Assembly (NCBI RefSeq): GCF_014323705.1
Contig: NZ_JABVEC010000004.1
Coordinates: forward strand, 248,001-312,000
Direction of reading: 5' to 3'
DNA from: Actinomadura alba
Lineage (GTDB): Bacteria > Actinomycetota > Actinomycetes > Streptosporangiales > Streptosporangiaceae
DNA: 64,000 nt
Part shown: one piece after another, positions 1 to 7,534 of the stretch
Position numbering within the stretch: position 1 is the stretch's first letter
Layout of the letters: each line of letters begins with the position of its first letter
The notes under the pieces: generated by a model
What the model was told of the DNA's origin: nothing
Databases searched by the model: none
What the model saw: the letters and a program-made list of their open reading frames with translations, nothing else
Translations under genes and position numbers: made by a program

Positions 1-516
1 GGGTCATGGCATCGGATGCCTTTCAACGGTACAGTCACTGCCGCCTCGCTGTCCCCGGAGGGCTCCGACCAGATCCGTGTCATGCTGGTGGACAACCTCG
101 GCAGGTTGCACGAGGCGACGTGCATGGTCAAGCCGGCCTCAGGAGCTGCTGCTCCTGCGTGGCCAGGCAACTGCACTCCGTTCTCCGTCTCCGCGCCAGA
201 GGTGACGAGTGTTGATCCCGCGCCAGAGGTGACGAGTGCCGATCGCGCGCCAGAGGCGACGAGTGCTAGTCCCGCGCCAGAGGTGACGAGTGTTCCCGCG
301 CCAGAGGCGACGAGTGCTGATCGCGCGCCAGAGGCGACGAGTGCTGATCGCGCGCCAGAGGCGACGAGTGCTAGTCCCGCGCCAGAGGTGACGAGTGTTC
401 CCGCGCCAGAGGCGACGAATGCTGCCGCGCCAGAGGCGACGAGTGCTGGTCCCGCGCCAGAGGTGACGAGCGTTCCCGCGCCAGAGATGACGATTTTGAT
501 CCGGCACCAGGGATGA
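1..516 (+). CDS. 3' end of a protein with a repetitive Pro-Glu-Thr-Ser tail (5' truncated by window)
   Basis: The reading frame is open from the first base of the window, so the true start probably lies upstream; an internal ATG at 16 is the first possible start inside it. About 60 residues of non-repetitive sequence with two Cys residues lead into about 100 residues of an in-frame repeat with the core APE(V/A)TS, followed by variable SA/DR/SP residues. The frame ends at TGA 514-516 while the DNA repeat decays across and beyond the stop. The low-complexity tail looks like a flexible linker or surface-exposed tail, but no domain could be recognised and no function is assigned. The opposite strand is also open here only because every repeat unit is a multiple of 3. 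Confidence 0.5.
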   Translation, partial: GSWHRMPFNGTVTAASLSPEGSDQIRVMLVDNLGRLHEATCMVKPASGAAAPAWPGNCTPFSVSAPEVTSVDPAPEVTSADRAPEATSASPAPEVTSVPAPEATSADRAPEATSADRAPEATSASPAPEVTSVPAPEATNAAAPEATSAGPAPEVTSVPAPEMTILIRHQG

Positions 517-527
517 CGAGGGGGATC
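193..527. repeat. 24/27-bp tandem minisatellite, about 13 units
   Basis: Units begin with GCGCCAGAGG at 193, 220, 247, 274, 298, 325, 352, 379, 403, 427, 454 and 478, with a decayed unit near 502. Spacings are 27,27,27,24,27,27,27,24,24,27,24 bp. The core is GCGCCAGAGGYGACGAGTG followed by a variable 5-8 bp. All steps are multiples of 3, so the encoding frame survives expansion or contraction. The last two units are diverged (CCAGAGATGACGA, CCAGGGATGACGA) and the final one lies beyond the stop codon. Confidence 0.85.
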
Positions 528-552
528 CAGCGCTAATCCTGCATAGTGGCGG

Positions 553-592
553 CGGGTGCCGCGTTCGGGGCTTCCCCCGGGCGCGGCACCCG
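553..592. terminator. GC-rich hairpin between repeat gene and glyQS
   Basis: Perfect 11-bp inverted repeat CGGGTGCCGCG (553-563) / CGCGGCACCCG (582-592) with an 18-nt loop. It has no U-tract, as is usual for actinobacterial terminators. It lies 37 bp after the upstream stop and about 90 bp before glyQS, so it probably ends the upstream transcript, although it could form in the glyQS leader if transcription begins earlier. Confidence 0.55.
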
Positions 593-679
593 TTCCGCTG
601 CATCGCCTGCGGTTGAGTACTACGCTGGCGTGTCCTTCTGGCAGGGCCCTTGCCGCTTCGGGCCGATAGGCTCGCGAAC

Positions 680-3664
680 ATGCTGACGATGCAAGAGGCG
701 CTGATCCGGCTGACCGAGTACTGGGCCGGTCAGGGGTGCGTCATCGTGCAGCCGACGAACACCGAAGTCGGTGCGGGGACGCTCAACCCGGCGACCGCCC
801 TGCGGGTGCTCGGGCCGGAGCCGTGGCGGGTCGCCTATGTCGAGCCGAGCGTCCGGCCGGACGACTCCCGGTACGGCGACAACCCCAACCGCCTGCAGAC
901 CCACACGCAGTTCCAGGTGATCTTGAAGCCGGAGCCCGGTGACGCGCAGGAGCGCTACCTCGGGAGCCTCGCGGCGCTCGGCGTCGACCTGGAGGCGCAC
1001 GACGTCCGGTTCGTCGAGGACAACTGGGCCTCGCCGGCTCTCGGCGCGTGGGGGCTCGGGTGGGAGGTCTGGCTCGACGGGCTCGAGATCACCCAGTTCA
1101 CCTACTTCCAGCAGTCGGGCGGCCTCGCGCTCGATCCCGTCTCGGTCGAGATCACGTACGGTATGGAGCGCATCATCATGGCGCTCCAGGGCGTCTCCCA
1201 CTTCAAGGAGATCGCCTATGCGCCGGGCATCTCCTACGGCGAGGCGTTCGGCCAGGCCGAGTACGAGATGAGCCGCTACTACCTCGACGACGCCGACATC
1301 GAGACGGGGCGCGAGCTGTTCGAGGCCTACGAGGCCGAGGCGCGGCGCCTGATCGCGGCGCGGCTGCCGGTGCCCGCCCACTCCTACGTCCTTAAGTGCT
1401 CGCACGCCTTCAACGTGCTCGACGCCAGGGGCGCCGTCGGCACCACCGAACGGGCTCGCGCGTTCGCGCGGATGCGCGGGCTTGCCCGCGACGTTGCGCA
1501 GCTGTGGGCCGAGCGGCGCGATGAGCTCGGCCATCCCCTGGGCGTCGCGGTGACCGGCGCCGCCGCCGAGGCGCCGCCGGCGGCGTCGTACCCGACGATC
1601 GACGCCCCGGCGCCCCTCGCCTTCGAGATCGGAGTCGAGGAGCTGCCGCCCGCCGAGGTCGCGCGGGCGGCCGGATATGTCCGCGACGCGCTGGCCGAGG
1701 GCCTCGCCGCGACCCGGTTGCGGCACGGCGAGATCGACGTCGTCGCCTCTCCCCGCCGAATGGTGGCGCTGGTCGAGGACATCGCGCCCCGCGAGGACGA
1801 TTCCGAAGAGGTCGTCCGCGGGCCGCGGCTGTCGGCGGCCTACGACGCCGAGGGCCGGCCGACCAAGGCCGCGCAGGGGTTCGCCCGGAGCCGTGGCGTC
1901 GACGTCGCCGACCTGCGGCCGATCACCTGGCGTGGCGGGGAGTACGCCGGATACGTCGAGCAGGTCCCCGGGCGGCCCGCCTCCGAGGTGCTCGCCGCGC
2001 TGCTGCCCGGGGTCGTGACGGGGCTGCGCGCCGAGAAGAACATGCGCTGGAACGCGCCGGGCCTGTCCTACAGCCGGCCGATCCGCTGGATCCTCGCCCT
2101 GCTCGGCGACGAGGTGGTCCCGTTCTCGGTCGGCGGGATGACGGCGGGCCGGTTCACCACCGTGCACCGCACCGCTGCGGAGCCGCGCGTCGAGGTGGCG
2201 TCGGCGGGCCGTCACCTGGACACGCTCCGGGCGCACGGGATCGAACCCGACGCTGCCCGCCGCCGGGAGCGGATCGTCGCCACGGCCGCCGAACTCGCAC
2301 GGGGCGTCGGCGGGGGCATCGACGCCGAGGCCGAAGGCGGCGTCATCGACGAGGTCACCGATCTCGTCGAGGAGCCGGTCGCCATCCTCGGTTCGTTCGA
2401 CTCCGGTTATCTGGAGCTGCCCGGCGACATCCTCACCACGGTCATGAAGAAGCACCAGCGCTATCTCCCCGTACGCGACCGTGACGGCCGGCTGCTGCCG
2501 CACTTCGTGACGATGGCGAACGGCGCGTGCGACGTCGCCGCCGTACGCGCGGGGAACGAGGCCGTGCTCCGCGCCCGCTACGAGGACGCATCCTTCTTCT
2601 ACCGGGCCGATCTGCGGGTGGCCCCGGACGAGCTGAAGCGGGGACTGGACAAACTGACCTTCGAAGAGCGGCTCGGCTCCATGACCGACCGCGCGGAGCG
2701 GATCAGCGCGATCGCACTGGAACTCGCCGAGTGGGTCGAGTTGTCGGCGGACGAGACCGAGGTCCTGGCGCGCGCCGCGGCCCTCGCGAAGTTCGATCTC
2801 GGGTCGCAGATGGTCATCGAGCTCTCCAGCCTGGCCGGCGTCATGGCGCGAGAGTACGCACTGAAGGCCGGCGAGCCGGAAGCGGTGGCGAACGCCCTGC
2901 ACGAGATGGAGCTTCCGCGCTCGTTCGGCGACCGGCTGCCCGACTCGGCCCCGGGTGCGCTGCTGGCCGTGGCCGATCGGCTGGACCTGCTCGCCGGGTT
3001 GTTCGGCATCGGCTCGGTCCCCTCGGGCAGTTCGGATCCGTTCGGGCTGCGCCGCGCCGCCCTCGGCCTGACCGCGATACTGCGCGCGCGGCCGAGGCTG
3101 TCGGCCATCACGGTGGCGGAGGGGCTCGCCGTGGCCGCGCGTCAACAGCCGGTCGAGGTCGGCCCGGCGGCACTGGAGGAATCCGCGAGGTTCGTCACCC
3201 GCCGGTTCGAGCAGGCCTTGCTCGACGCCGGGCATCCGGTCGGCGTTGTACGGGCGGTCCTGCCGCACGCGGGGTCACCGGCCTACGCCGAGCAGGCCGC
3301 GGCCGACCTGGAGAAGCTCCTCGGCGACGAGCGCTTCGACCGGCTGACCACGGCGCTGCAGCGGGTACTGCGCATCGTCCCGGCCGAGACGGCGGCGGCG
3401 TACGACCCCGCCCTGTTCGACGACGACGCGGAGCGGCGTCTGCATGACGCGCTGACCAGAGTGCGCGGCGAACTCGGGGACGCGGCGGTGGGGCTGCCCG
3501 CCTTCACCGGCGCGGCGCTGGCACTCGCCGGACCGATCGACGACTACTTCGACGAGGTCCTGGTCATGGCCGACGATCCGGCCGTCCGGGCCAATCGGCT
3601 CGGCCTGCTCGCCGCGATCCGCGATCTCGTGGCGGGTGTCCTGGACTGGCGCGAGGTGTCCTGA
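680..3664 (+). CDS. glyQS: Glycine--tRNA ligase, alpha and beta subunits fused in one chain
   Basis: Charges tRNA-Gly with glycine in the cytosol. Residues ~1-290 match the GlyQ (alpha) catalytic subunit: the N-terminus MLTMQEALIRLTEYWAGQGC, the YGDNPNRLQTHTQFQVI segment and ITQFTYFQQSGG are typical. A short Ala/Pro linker (~residues 295-308) joins it to a complete GlyS (beta) subunit starting at FEIGVEELPP and running to the C-terminal anticodon-binding region. The chain is about 994 aa, close to the sum of separate GlyQ and GlyS. I chose ATG 680 because it matches the family N-terminus; an in-frame ATG at 650 would add 10 residues. The gene stands alone between terminator-like hairpins. Many actinobacteria use an unrelated homodimeric GlyRS, so this type is taxonomically informative. 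Confidence 0.95.
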   Translation: MLTMQEALIRLTEYWAGQGCVIVQPTNTEVGAGTLNPATALRVLGPEPWRVAYVEPSVRPDDSRYGDNPNRLQTHTQFQVILKPEPGDAQERYLGSLAALGVDLEAHDVRFVEDNWASPALGAWGLGWEVWLDGLEITQFTYFQQSGGLALDPVSVEITYGMERIIMALQGVSHFKEIAYAPGISYGEAFGQAEYEMSRYYLDDADIETGRELFEAYEAEARRLIAARLPVPAHSYVLKCSHAFNVLDARGAVGTTERARAFARMRGLARDVAQLWAERRDELGHPLGVAVTGAAAEAPPAASYPTIDAPAPLAFEIGVEELPPAEVARAAGYVRDALAEGLAATRLRHGEIDVVASPRRMVALVEDIAPREDDSEEVVRGPRLSAAYDAEGRPTKAAQGFARSRGVDVADLRPITWRGGEYAGYVEQVPGRPASEVLAALLPGVVTGLRAEKNMRWNAPGLSYSRPIRWILALLGDEVVPFSVGGMTAGRFTTVHRTAAEPRVEVASAGRHLDTLRAHGIEPDAARRRERIVATAAELARGVGGGIDAEAEGGVIDEVTDLVEEPVAILGSFDSGYLELPGDILTTVMKKHQRYLPVRDRDGRLLPHFVTMANGACDVAAVRAGNEAVLRARYEDASFFYRADLRVAPDELKRGLDKLTFEERLGSMTDRAERISAIALELAEWVELSADETEVLARAAALAKFDLGSQMVIELSSLAGVMAREYALKAGEPEAVANALHEMELPRSFGDRLPDSAPGALLAVADRLDLLAGLFGIGSVPSGSSDPFGLRRAALGLTAILRARPRLSAITVAEGLAVAARQQPVEVGPAALEESARFVTRRFEQALLDAGHPVGVVRAVLPHAGSPAYAEQAAADLEKLLGDERFDRLTTALQRVLRIVPAETAAAYDPALFDDDAERRLHDALTRVRGELGDAAVGLPAFTGAALALAGPIDDYFDEVLVMADDPAVRANRLGLLAAIRDLVAGVLDWREVS

Positions 3665-3748
3665 CCGGCCCTGGCCGAGCCGGTACGGGGTCCGCCCCGG
3701 AGGGCCGGATCCGCGGTCGGGGCGACGACCCGGCCGACGGCCCCGAGA

Positions 3749-3774
3749 CCCCGCCGACACCCCTGTCGGCGGGG
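3749..3774. terminator. Bidirectional terminator between convergent glyQS and the gentisate operon
   Basis: Perfect 11-bp stem CCCCGCCGACA / TGTCGGCGGGG with a CCCC tetraloop, about 85 bp after the glyQS stop and 40 bp before the end of the convergent minus-strand gene. Its position between converging genes makes it a likely shared terminator. Confidence 0.75.
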
Positions 3775-3812
3775 CTCGATGACCACGTGCCGGCTCATCC
3801 GGCCGGCGCCGG

Positions 3813-4550
3813 CTAGAGCCAGCGACCGGGCACCGGCAGGGGCGCTCCCGGATCGGCTGTCCGCACGCCGTGGGCACCGCGCCCGGTGATCCAGGCGCAG
3901 AGCGCGGCCGCGGTGCCGGTGACCTCCGAGCCCGGCCGGTCCGTGAGTTCGACGCTCCACGTCCGCCGGCGGTCCTCCGGGGCCAGGATCAGCGCCGGTT
4001 CCTGCCCGCGCTGTGTCCACGCCGCCGTGACATCGGTCAGCAGCCGGTCCACGAGCTCCGGCGGGAAGACGCCGAACGTCGCACCGTCGCCGAGGTCGAC
4101 CGCGTGCACCCACACCTCGCGGCAGCGCATCCACACGATCTGGGTGGCGGGCACGGTGCGTCCCTGGGCGGTGACGACCTCGGCCCGCCACTGGTCGCCG
4201 GACAGCCCGGCGAGCGCCGACCACAGTTCCTCGGCGGTCTGCCGCACGAAAGCGCGAAGTTCCGGGGCGGGCCGCCCGGCGCCCTCGGCTATCTCGGCGT
4301 CCCGCGCGAAGGTACTGGCGTACATGGGCGTCCGTTCACCCGTACGGGCCCAGTGGACGAGCCGGCCCAGCGCGCGGGCGTTGTAGCCCACGTGCGCCAC
4401 CAGATGACCCCGGCTCCAGCCGGGCAGGGCGGTGGGCGCGGCGAGGTCGGCGTCGGCGAGGGCGTCCAGGTGCGCGAGGAAGTGGCCGGTCCCCTCCCGC
4501 AGCCGGCCGAGTTCCCCGGCCGGTGCGCCGGCCTCCGGATCACCAGGCAC
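3813..4550 (-). CDS. Mycothiol-dependent maleylpyruvate isomerase family protein
   Basis: Predicted to isomerise maleylpyruvate to fumarylpyruvate in the gentisate pathway with mycothiol as cofactor. The 245-aa protein has the DinB-like/MDMPI N-terminal helical domain with GWSRGHLVAHVG near residues 43-54 (metal-ligand His) and REVWVHAVDL in the middle, supplying the Glu and His of the predicted metal site, followed by a smaller C-terminal domain. The GTG start at 4550 overlaps the end of the upstream hydrolase by 11 bp, so it is the last gene of a three-gene operon whose other members catalyse the steps before and after. Context raises the pathway assignment above what the family alone would allow, since many MDMPI-fold proteins have other roles. 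Confidence 0.85.
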   Translation of the reverse strand: MPGDPEAGAPAGELGRLREGTGHFLAHLDALADADLAAPTALPGWSRGHLVAHVGYNARALGRLVHWARTGERTPMYASTFARDAEIAEGAGRPAPELRAFVRQTAEELWSALAGLSGDQWRAEVVTAQGRTVPATQIVWMRCREVWVHAVDLGDGATFGVFPPELVDRLLTDVTAAWTQRGQEPALILAPEDRRRTWSVELTDRPGSEVTGTAAALCAWITGRGAHGVRTADPGAPLPVPGRWL

Positions 4551-5382
4551 TGCCGGCGCCTTCGGCTCGGACGGTGTTGGCGAGCTCGCCGATGCCGTCG
4601 ACGCGCGTGCCGAGCTTGGCGCCGTCCGACAGGTAGCGCGGCGGCTTGCGCGCGTGCCCGACGCCGCCCGGCGTGCCGGTCGCGATCACGTCACCGGGGC
4701 GCAGCGTGAGGATGGCGGAGATGTACGAGACCAGCTCCGCGGGCCCGAAGACCAGGTCGGAGGTGTCGGCGCGTTGTACGGTCTCGCCGTCGACCACGCA
4801 GGAGAGCTCAAGGGAGAGGTTCCCCGGCAGCTCGTCCGGGGTGGCCAGGACGGGCCCGAACGGCGTGGTGGCCTCGAAGGTCTTGCCCTGCAGCCACTGC
4901 AGCGTGCGGTTCTGATAGTCGCGGGCCGTCACGTCGTTGATCACCGAGTAGCCGGCGATCGCGGATCCGGCCCGCTCGGCGTCGGCGTGGCGCACGGTCG
5001 CACCGATCACGACCGCCAGCTCGGCCTCCCAGTCGAGTGCCTCGGTCACGCCGGGCAGCACCACGTCGTCGTACGGGCCGACGAGCGCCTCGGGGAACTT
5101 GGCGAAGAGCGTCGGGTACTTCGGCAGCTCCCGCCCCATTTCGAGGATGTGCGTGCGGTAGTTGAGCCCGACGCAGAGGATCTTGCCGGGCCGGGGGACC
5201 ACTGGGGCGTAGCGGGCCGCTTCGAGGGCGTGCCGCGCGACGCCCGGCCCCGCCGCGAGTTCCCGCCAGCCGGGTTCGGCGAGCAGCGCCCCCACATCGG
5301 TGGCGTCGAGTTCGACGGCGTGGTCGTCCTCGACGCGGACGGCGGCGGTGCGGCCGTCCAACCGCAGCGTCGCGAGCTTCAT
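4540..5382 (-). CDS. Fumarylpyruvate/fumarylacetoacetate hydrolase family protein
   Basis: Predicted to hydrolyse fumarylpyruvate to fumarate and pyruvate, the last gentisate step. The 280-aa protein has the FAH fold: CVGLNYRTH (catalytic His loop), LDWEAELAVVIG with the EAE metal ligands, a metal Asp in INDVTARDYQ, QGKTFE lysine, and GDVIATGTPGGVG near the C-terminus. ATG 5382 was chosen because it begins the family N-terminus (MKLATLRLDG) and overlaps the dioxygenase TGA as ATGA, implying translational coupling; the frame extends 38 codons upstream inside the dioxygenase gene. Specificity for fumarylpyruvate rather than another FAH substrate is inferred from the flanking genes. Confidence 0.88.
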   Translation of the reverse strand: MKLATLRLDGRTAAVRVEDDHAVELDATDVGALLAEPGWRELAAGPGVARHALEAARYAPVVPRPGKILCVGLNYRTHILEMGRELPKYPTLFAKFPEALVGPYDDVVLPGVTEALDWEAELAVVIGATVRHADAERAGSAIAGYSVINDVTARDYQNRTLQWLQGKTFEATTPFGPVLATPDELPGNLSLELSCVVDGETVQRADTSDLVFGPAELVSYISAILTLRPGDVIATGTPGGVGHARKPPRYLSDGAKLGTRVDGIGELANTVRAEGAGSAW

Positions 5383-6476
5383 TCGGTGTCCTCTCCAACG
5401 GTCACGCGGGCTTGGTGCAGTCCATCGAAGATCGGTGTGTCGCTGAACCGGAACAGGTCGAACCTCGACTCGGCCTGGATCTTCAGCGCCGTCCACGAGG
5501 GCACGACGGCGAGGTCGCCCTGGGCCATGCGGTGTTCGACGCCGTCGAGCACGAGCGCGCCCTCGCCCGAGAAGACCTGGAAGACCGACGATCCGACCTC
5601 ACGGCGGGTCGTCGTCTCGGCGCCCGCCCGGAGCCGGTGGAACTCCGCCCGGATGGTCGGCATGACGTCGCCGCCCGTGGTCGGGTTGGTGTACCGAACG
5701 GCGGCGTGGCCGGGCTCGACCGTGACTGCGTGCCCCTCGTCCTCGAGCGCCAGCTGCTCGTCGAGCGCCCGGTCGGTGTGCTCCCAGCGATAGGCGGCGA
5801 TCGGGGAGTTGGGCAGGGAACCGAGCGCCGACAGCGGCCGCAGTCCCGGGTACGCCCACAGCCGCTCGGAGCGCGACGCCGAAGGGGTGCTCCGGTCGGT
5901 GACCTCGTCGGCCCCGAACTCGAAGAACGTCGAGTCGGTGTAGTGCGCGAACGGGATGTCCAGCCCGTCGATCCAGGCCATCGGCCGGTCGGTGGTGTTG
6001 TGGTGGGAGTGGAAGTGCCAGCCCGGCGTCAGCAGGAAGTCGCCGCGCCGCATCGCCACCGGGTCACCGTCCACGACCGTCCACACCCCCTCGCCCTCCA
6101 CCACGAAGCGGAAGGCGTTCTGGGTGTGCCGGTGCTCGGGCGCCGTCTCCTGCGGACCGAGGTACTGGATGGCGGCCCACAGGGTGGGGGTGGCGAACGG
6201 GCGGCCGCCCAGACCGGGATTGGCGAGCGCGATCGCCCTGCGCTCGCCGCCGCGGCCGACGGGGACCAGGTCACCGGCCCGCTGGGCCAGCGGGTAGAGC
6301 GTCTTCCACGACCAGACGTGCGCCCGCGCGCTGGGCTTGGGGTGCATCGGCATGAGGTCGCCCAGCTGCGTCCACAGCGGCAACAGGTTCTCGGTGTCGA
6401 AGTCGGCGTACAGCCGGCGGAGGGCGGCGTCCTCCTCCGGTGTCGGTTCTGGAGCGGACGGCTCAGAGGCGTTCAT
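5379..6476 (-). CDS. Gentisate 1,2-dioxygenase (bicupin)
   Basis: Ring-cleaving Fe(II) dioxygenase converting gentisate to maleylpyruvate. The 365-aa protein is a two-cupin enzyme. The first cupin has APEHRHTQNA near residue 115 and WHFHSHHNT ~45 residues later, supplying the HxH...H iron ligands. The second cupin (~260-340) ends with GDLAVVPSW. ATG 6476 is preferred over an ATG at 6488 because a TATGTT -10 element lies exactly 7 nt upstream of it, which fits leaderless transcription. First gene of the operon 6476 to 3813, divergent from an IclR regulator 49 bp away. No gentisate-forming hydroxylase is in the window, so the feeding substrate is unknown. Confidence 0.9.
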   Translation of the reverse strand: MNASEPSAPEPTPEEDAALRRLYADFDTENLLPLWTQLGDLMPMHPKPSARAHVWSWKTLYPLAQRAGDLVPVGRGGERRAIALANPGLGGRPFATPTLWAAIQYLGPQETAPEHRHTQNAFRFVVEGEGVWTVVDGDPVAMRRGDFLLTPGWHFHSHHNTTDRPMAWIDGLDIPFAHYTDSTFFEFGADEVTDRSTPSASRSERLWAYPGLRPLSALGSLPNSPIAAYRWEHTDRALDEQLALEDEGHAVTVEPGHAAVRYTNPTTGGDVMPTIRAEFHRLRAGAETTTRREVGSSVFQVFSGEGALVLDGVEHRMAQGDLAVVPSWTALKIQAESRFDLFRFSDTPIFDGLHQARVTVGEDTE

Positions 6477-6525
6477 GTTCGCCAACATAGGAATACGATT
6501 CTGTATGGTGCAATAGCATTCTGTT
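6477..6525. promoter_or_regulatory. Divergent promoter/operator of the gentisate operon and its IclR regulator
   Basis: The whole intergenic region is 49 bp. On the minus strand TTGCAC, an 18-nt spacer, TATGTT, 7 nt and then the dioxygenase ATG form a credible leaderless promoter. On the plus strand ATTCTGT occurs twice (6498-6504 and 6518-6524), exactly 20 bp or two helical turns apart, and the first copy sits in the imperfect palindrome ATACGATTCTGTAT (6494-6507). These overlap both promoters and are the best candidates for IclR binding, giving coupled repression or autoregulation. A plus-strand TAGCAT at 6514-6519 lies 6 nt before the regulator GTG. Confidence 0.6.
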
Positions 6526-7332
6526 GTGAAGAACAAGCCGGCCTACGCACTGGGCTCTGTCGACAACGCGCTGTTGCTCCTGCACCTCCTGCGCGACCAC
6601 GGGAAGACCACGGTGAGCGAGGCGGCTCGCGAACTCGGCATCGCCAGGTCCACGGCGCACCGGCTGCTCGCGATGCTGGTCTACCGGGACTTCGCCGTGC
6701 AGGACAGCGACCACGGTTACCTGCCGGGCCCGTTCCTGTCGTCGACGTTCGGCGCCGGCCCGCCCGTGCGCGAGCTGCGCGGGGTCGCGCAACCGCACAT
6801 GGACGCGCTGTGCCAGCGGGTCCGCGAGACCGTCAACCTGACGGTGCGGGTCGGAACCGAGGTCCGCTTCCTGGCCAGCGTGGAGTCGGCACAGATCCTC
6901 CACGTGGGCGACCGCCGCGGGACCATCCTTCCGGCCCACCAGGCGTCCGGTGGCAAGGCGCTGCTCGCCGAGCTCCCGCGGGAGCGTCTGCGGGAGCTCT
7001 ACTCGGTGGAGGGCGACGGCGCGGAGGAGGGCGGCGCCGGCGAGGACGGAGCCCAGCGGCACGTCCTCGACGCCGCCGAATGGGCGAAGCTCCTGCGCGA
7101 CCTCGACGGCCTGCGCGTCAGGGGCTACGCCGTGAACCATGAGGAGACCGAAGAAGGGGTCTCGGCCATCGGCGTCGCCGTCCGCAACGGGCGGGGGAAG
7201 GCCGTCGCGGCCCTGTCGGTGGCCGTGCCGTCCGCCCGGTTCGATTCCGGGCGGATGGACCTGCTGGCGCGGGAGCTGAGGCGTTCCGTCGGTGAACTCG
7301 AGCGCGACCTCGCGGACTTCGCCGAGCTGTGA
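6526..7332 (+). CDS. IclR-family transcriptional regulator of the gentisate operon
   Basis: A 268-aa IclR-type regulator. The N-terminal winged helix-turn-helix (~residues 8-70) carries TVSEAARELGIARSTAHRLL. The C-terminal IclR effector-binding domain (~85-260) has the usual ILPAHQASGGKALLAEL and GYAVNHEETEEGVSAIGV signatures. The start is GTG 6526 with almost no leader. It is divergent from the gentisate dioxygenase, so by position it should respond to gentisate or an upstream aromatic and control that operon; whether it activates or represses cannot be read from sequence. An insert of ~20 acidic/Gly residues (near residue 163) precedes the last helices. Confidence 0.88.
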   Translation: MKNKPAYALGSVDNALLLLHLLRDHGKTTVSEAARELGIARSTAHRLLAMLVYRDFAVQDSDHGYLPGPFLSSTFGAGPPVRELRGVAQPHMDALCQRVRETVNLTVRVGTEVRFLASVESAQILHVGDRRGTILPAHQASGGKALLAELPRERLRELYSVEGDGAEEGGAGEDGAQRHVLDAAEWAKLLRDLDGLRVRGYAVNHEETEEGVSAIGVAVRNGRGKAVAALSVAVPSARFDSGRMDLLARELRRSVGELERDLADFAEL

Positions 7333-7534
7333 GCGACCAGTGCACCGCCGGCGCGGACGTGACGAGGTCTCATCCAGTTGACACTCAAGCCGCTGTGAGC
7401 CGGGTCACGTCCTCGGCGGCACCGGATCCGGGTGCGCGGCGCCGGCCGAGACCGGGCGGCCCCCAGTCCGGACACGCCGTCTCACAGCGTGGACCCGTGG
7501 GCGTAGCCTTCCGGGGGATGAAAGGATTTGCCTC

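Noticed and set aside
193..527. Possible CRISPR-like array
   Set aside because: Units are contiguous 24/27-bp in-frame repeats with 5-8 bp variable ends, not conserved repeats separated by unique spacers, and no cas genes are present.
139..681. 180-aa minus-strand frame with RHLWRG repeats
   Set aside because: Antisense reading of the minisatellite; it is open only because repeat units are multiples of three.
620..3268. 882-aa open frame on the minus strand opposite glyQS
   Set aside because: Shadow of a GC-rich coding sequence; Arg/Gly/Asp-rich composition without motifs, while glyQS on the plus strand is unmistakable.
7231..7255. TCCGCCCGG-TTCGATT-CCGGGCGGA, resembling a tRNA T-arm
   Set aside because: It lies inside the 3' part of the IclR gene and no acceptor, D or anticodon arms can be formed around it. 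It is probably a chance inverted repeat.
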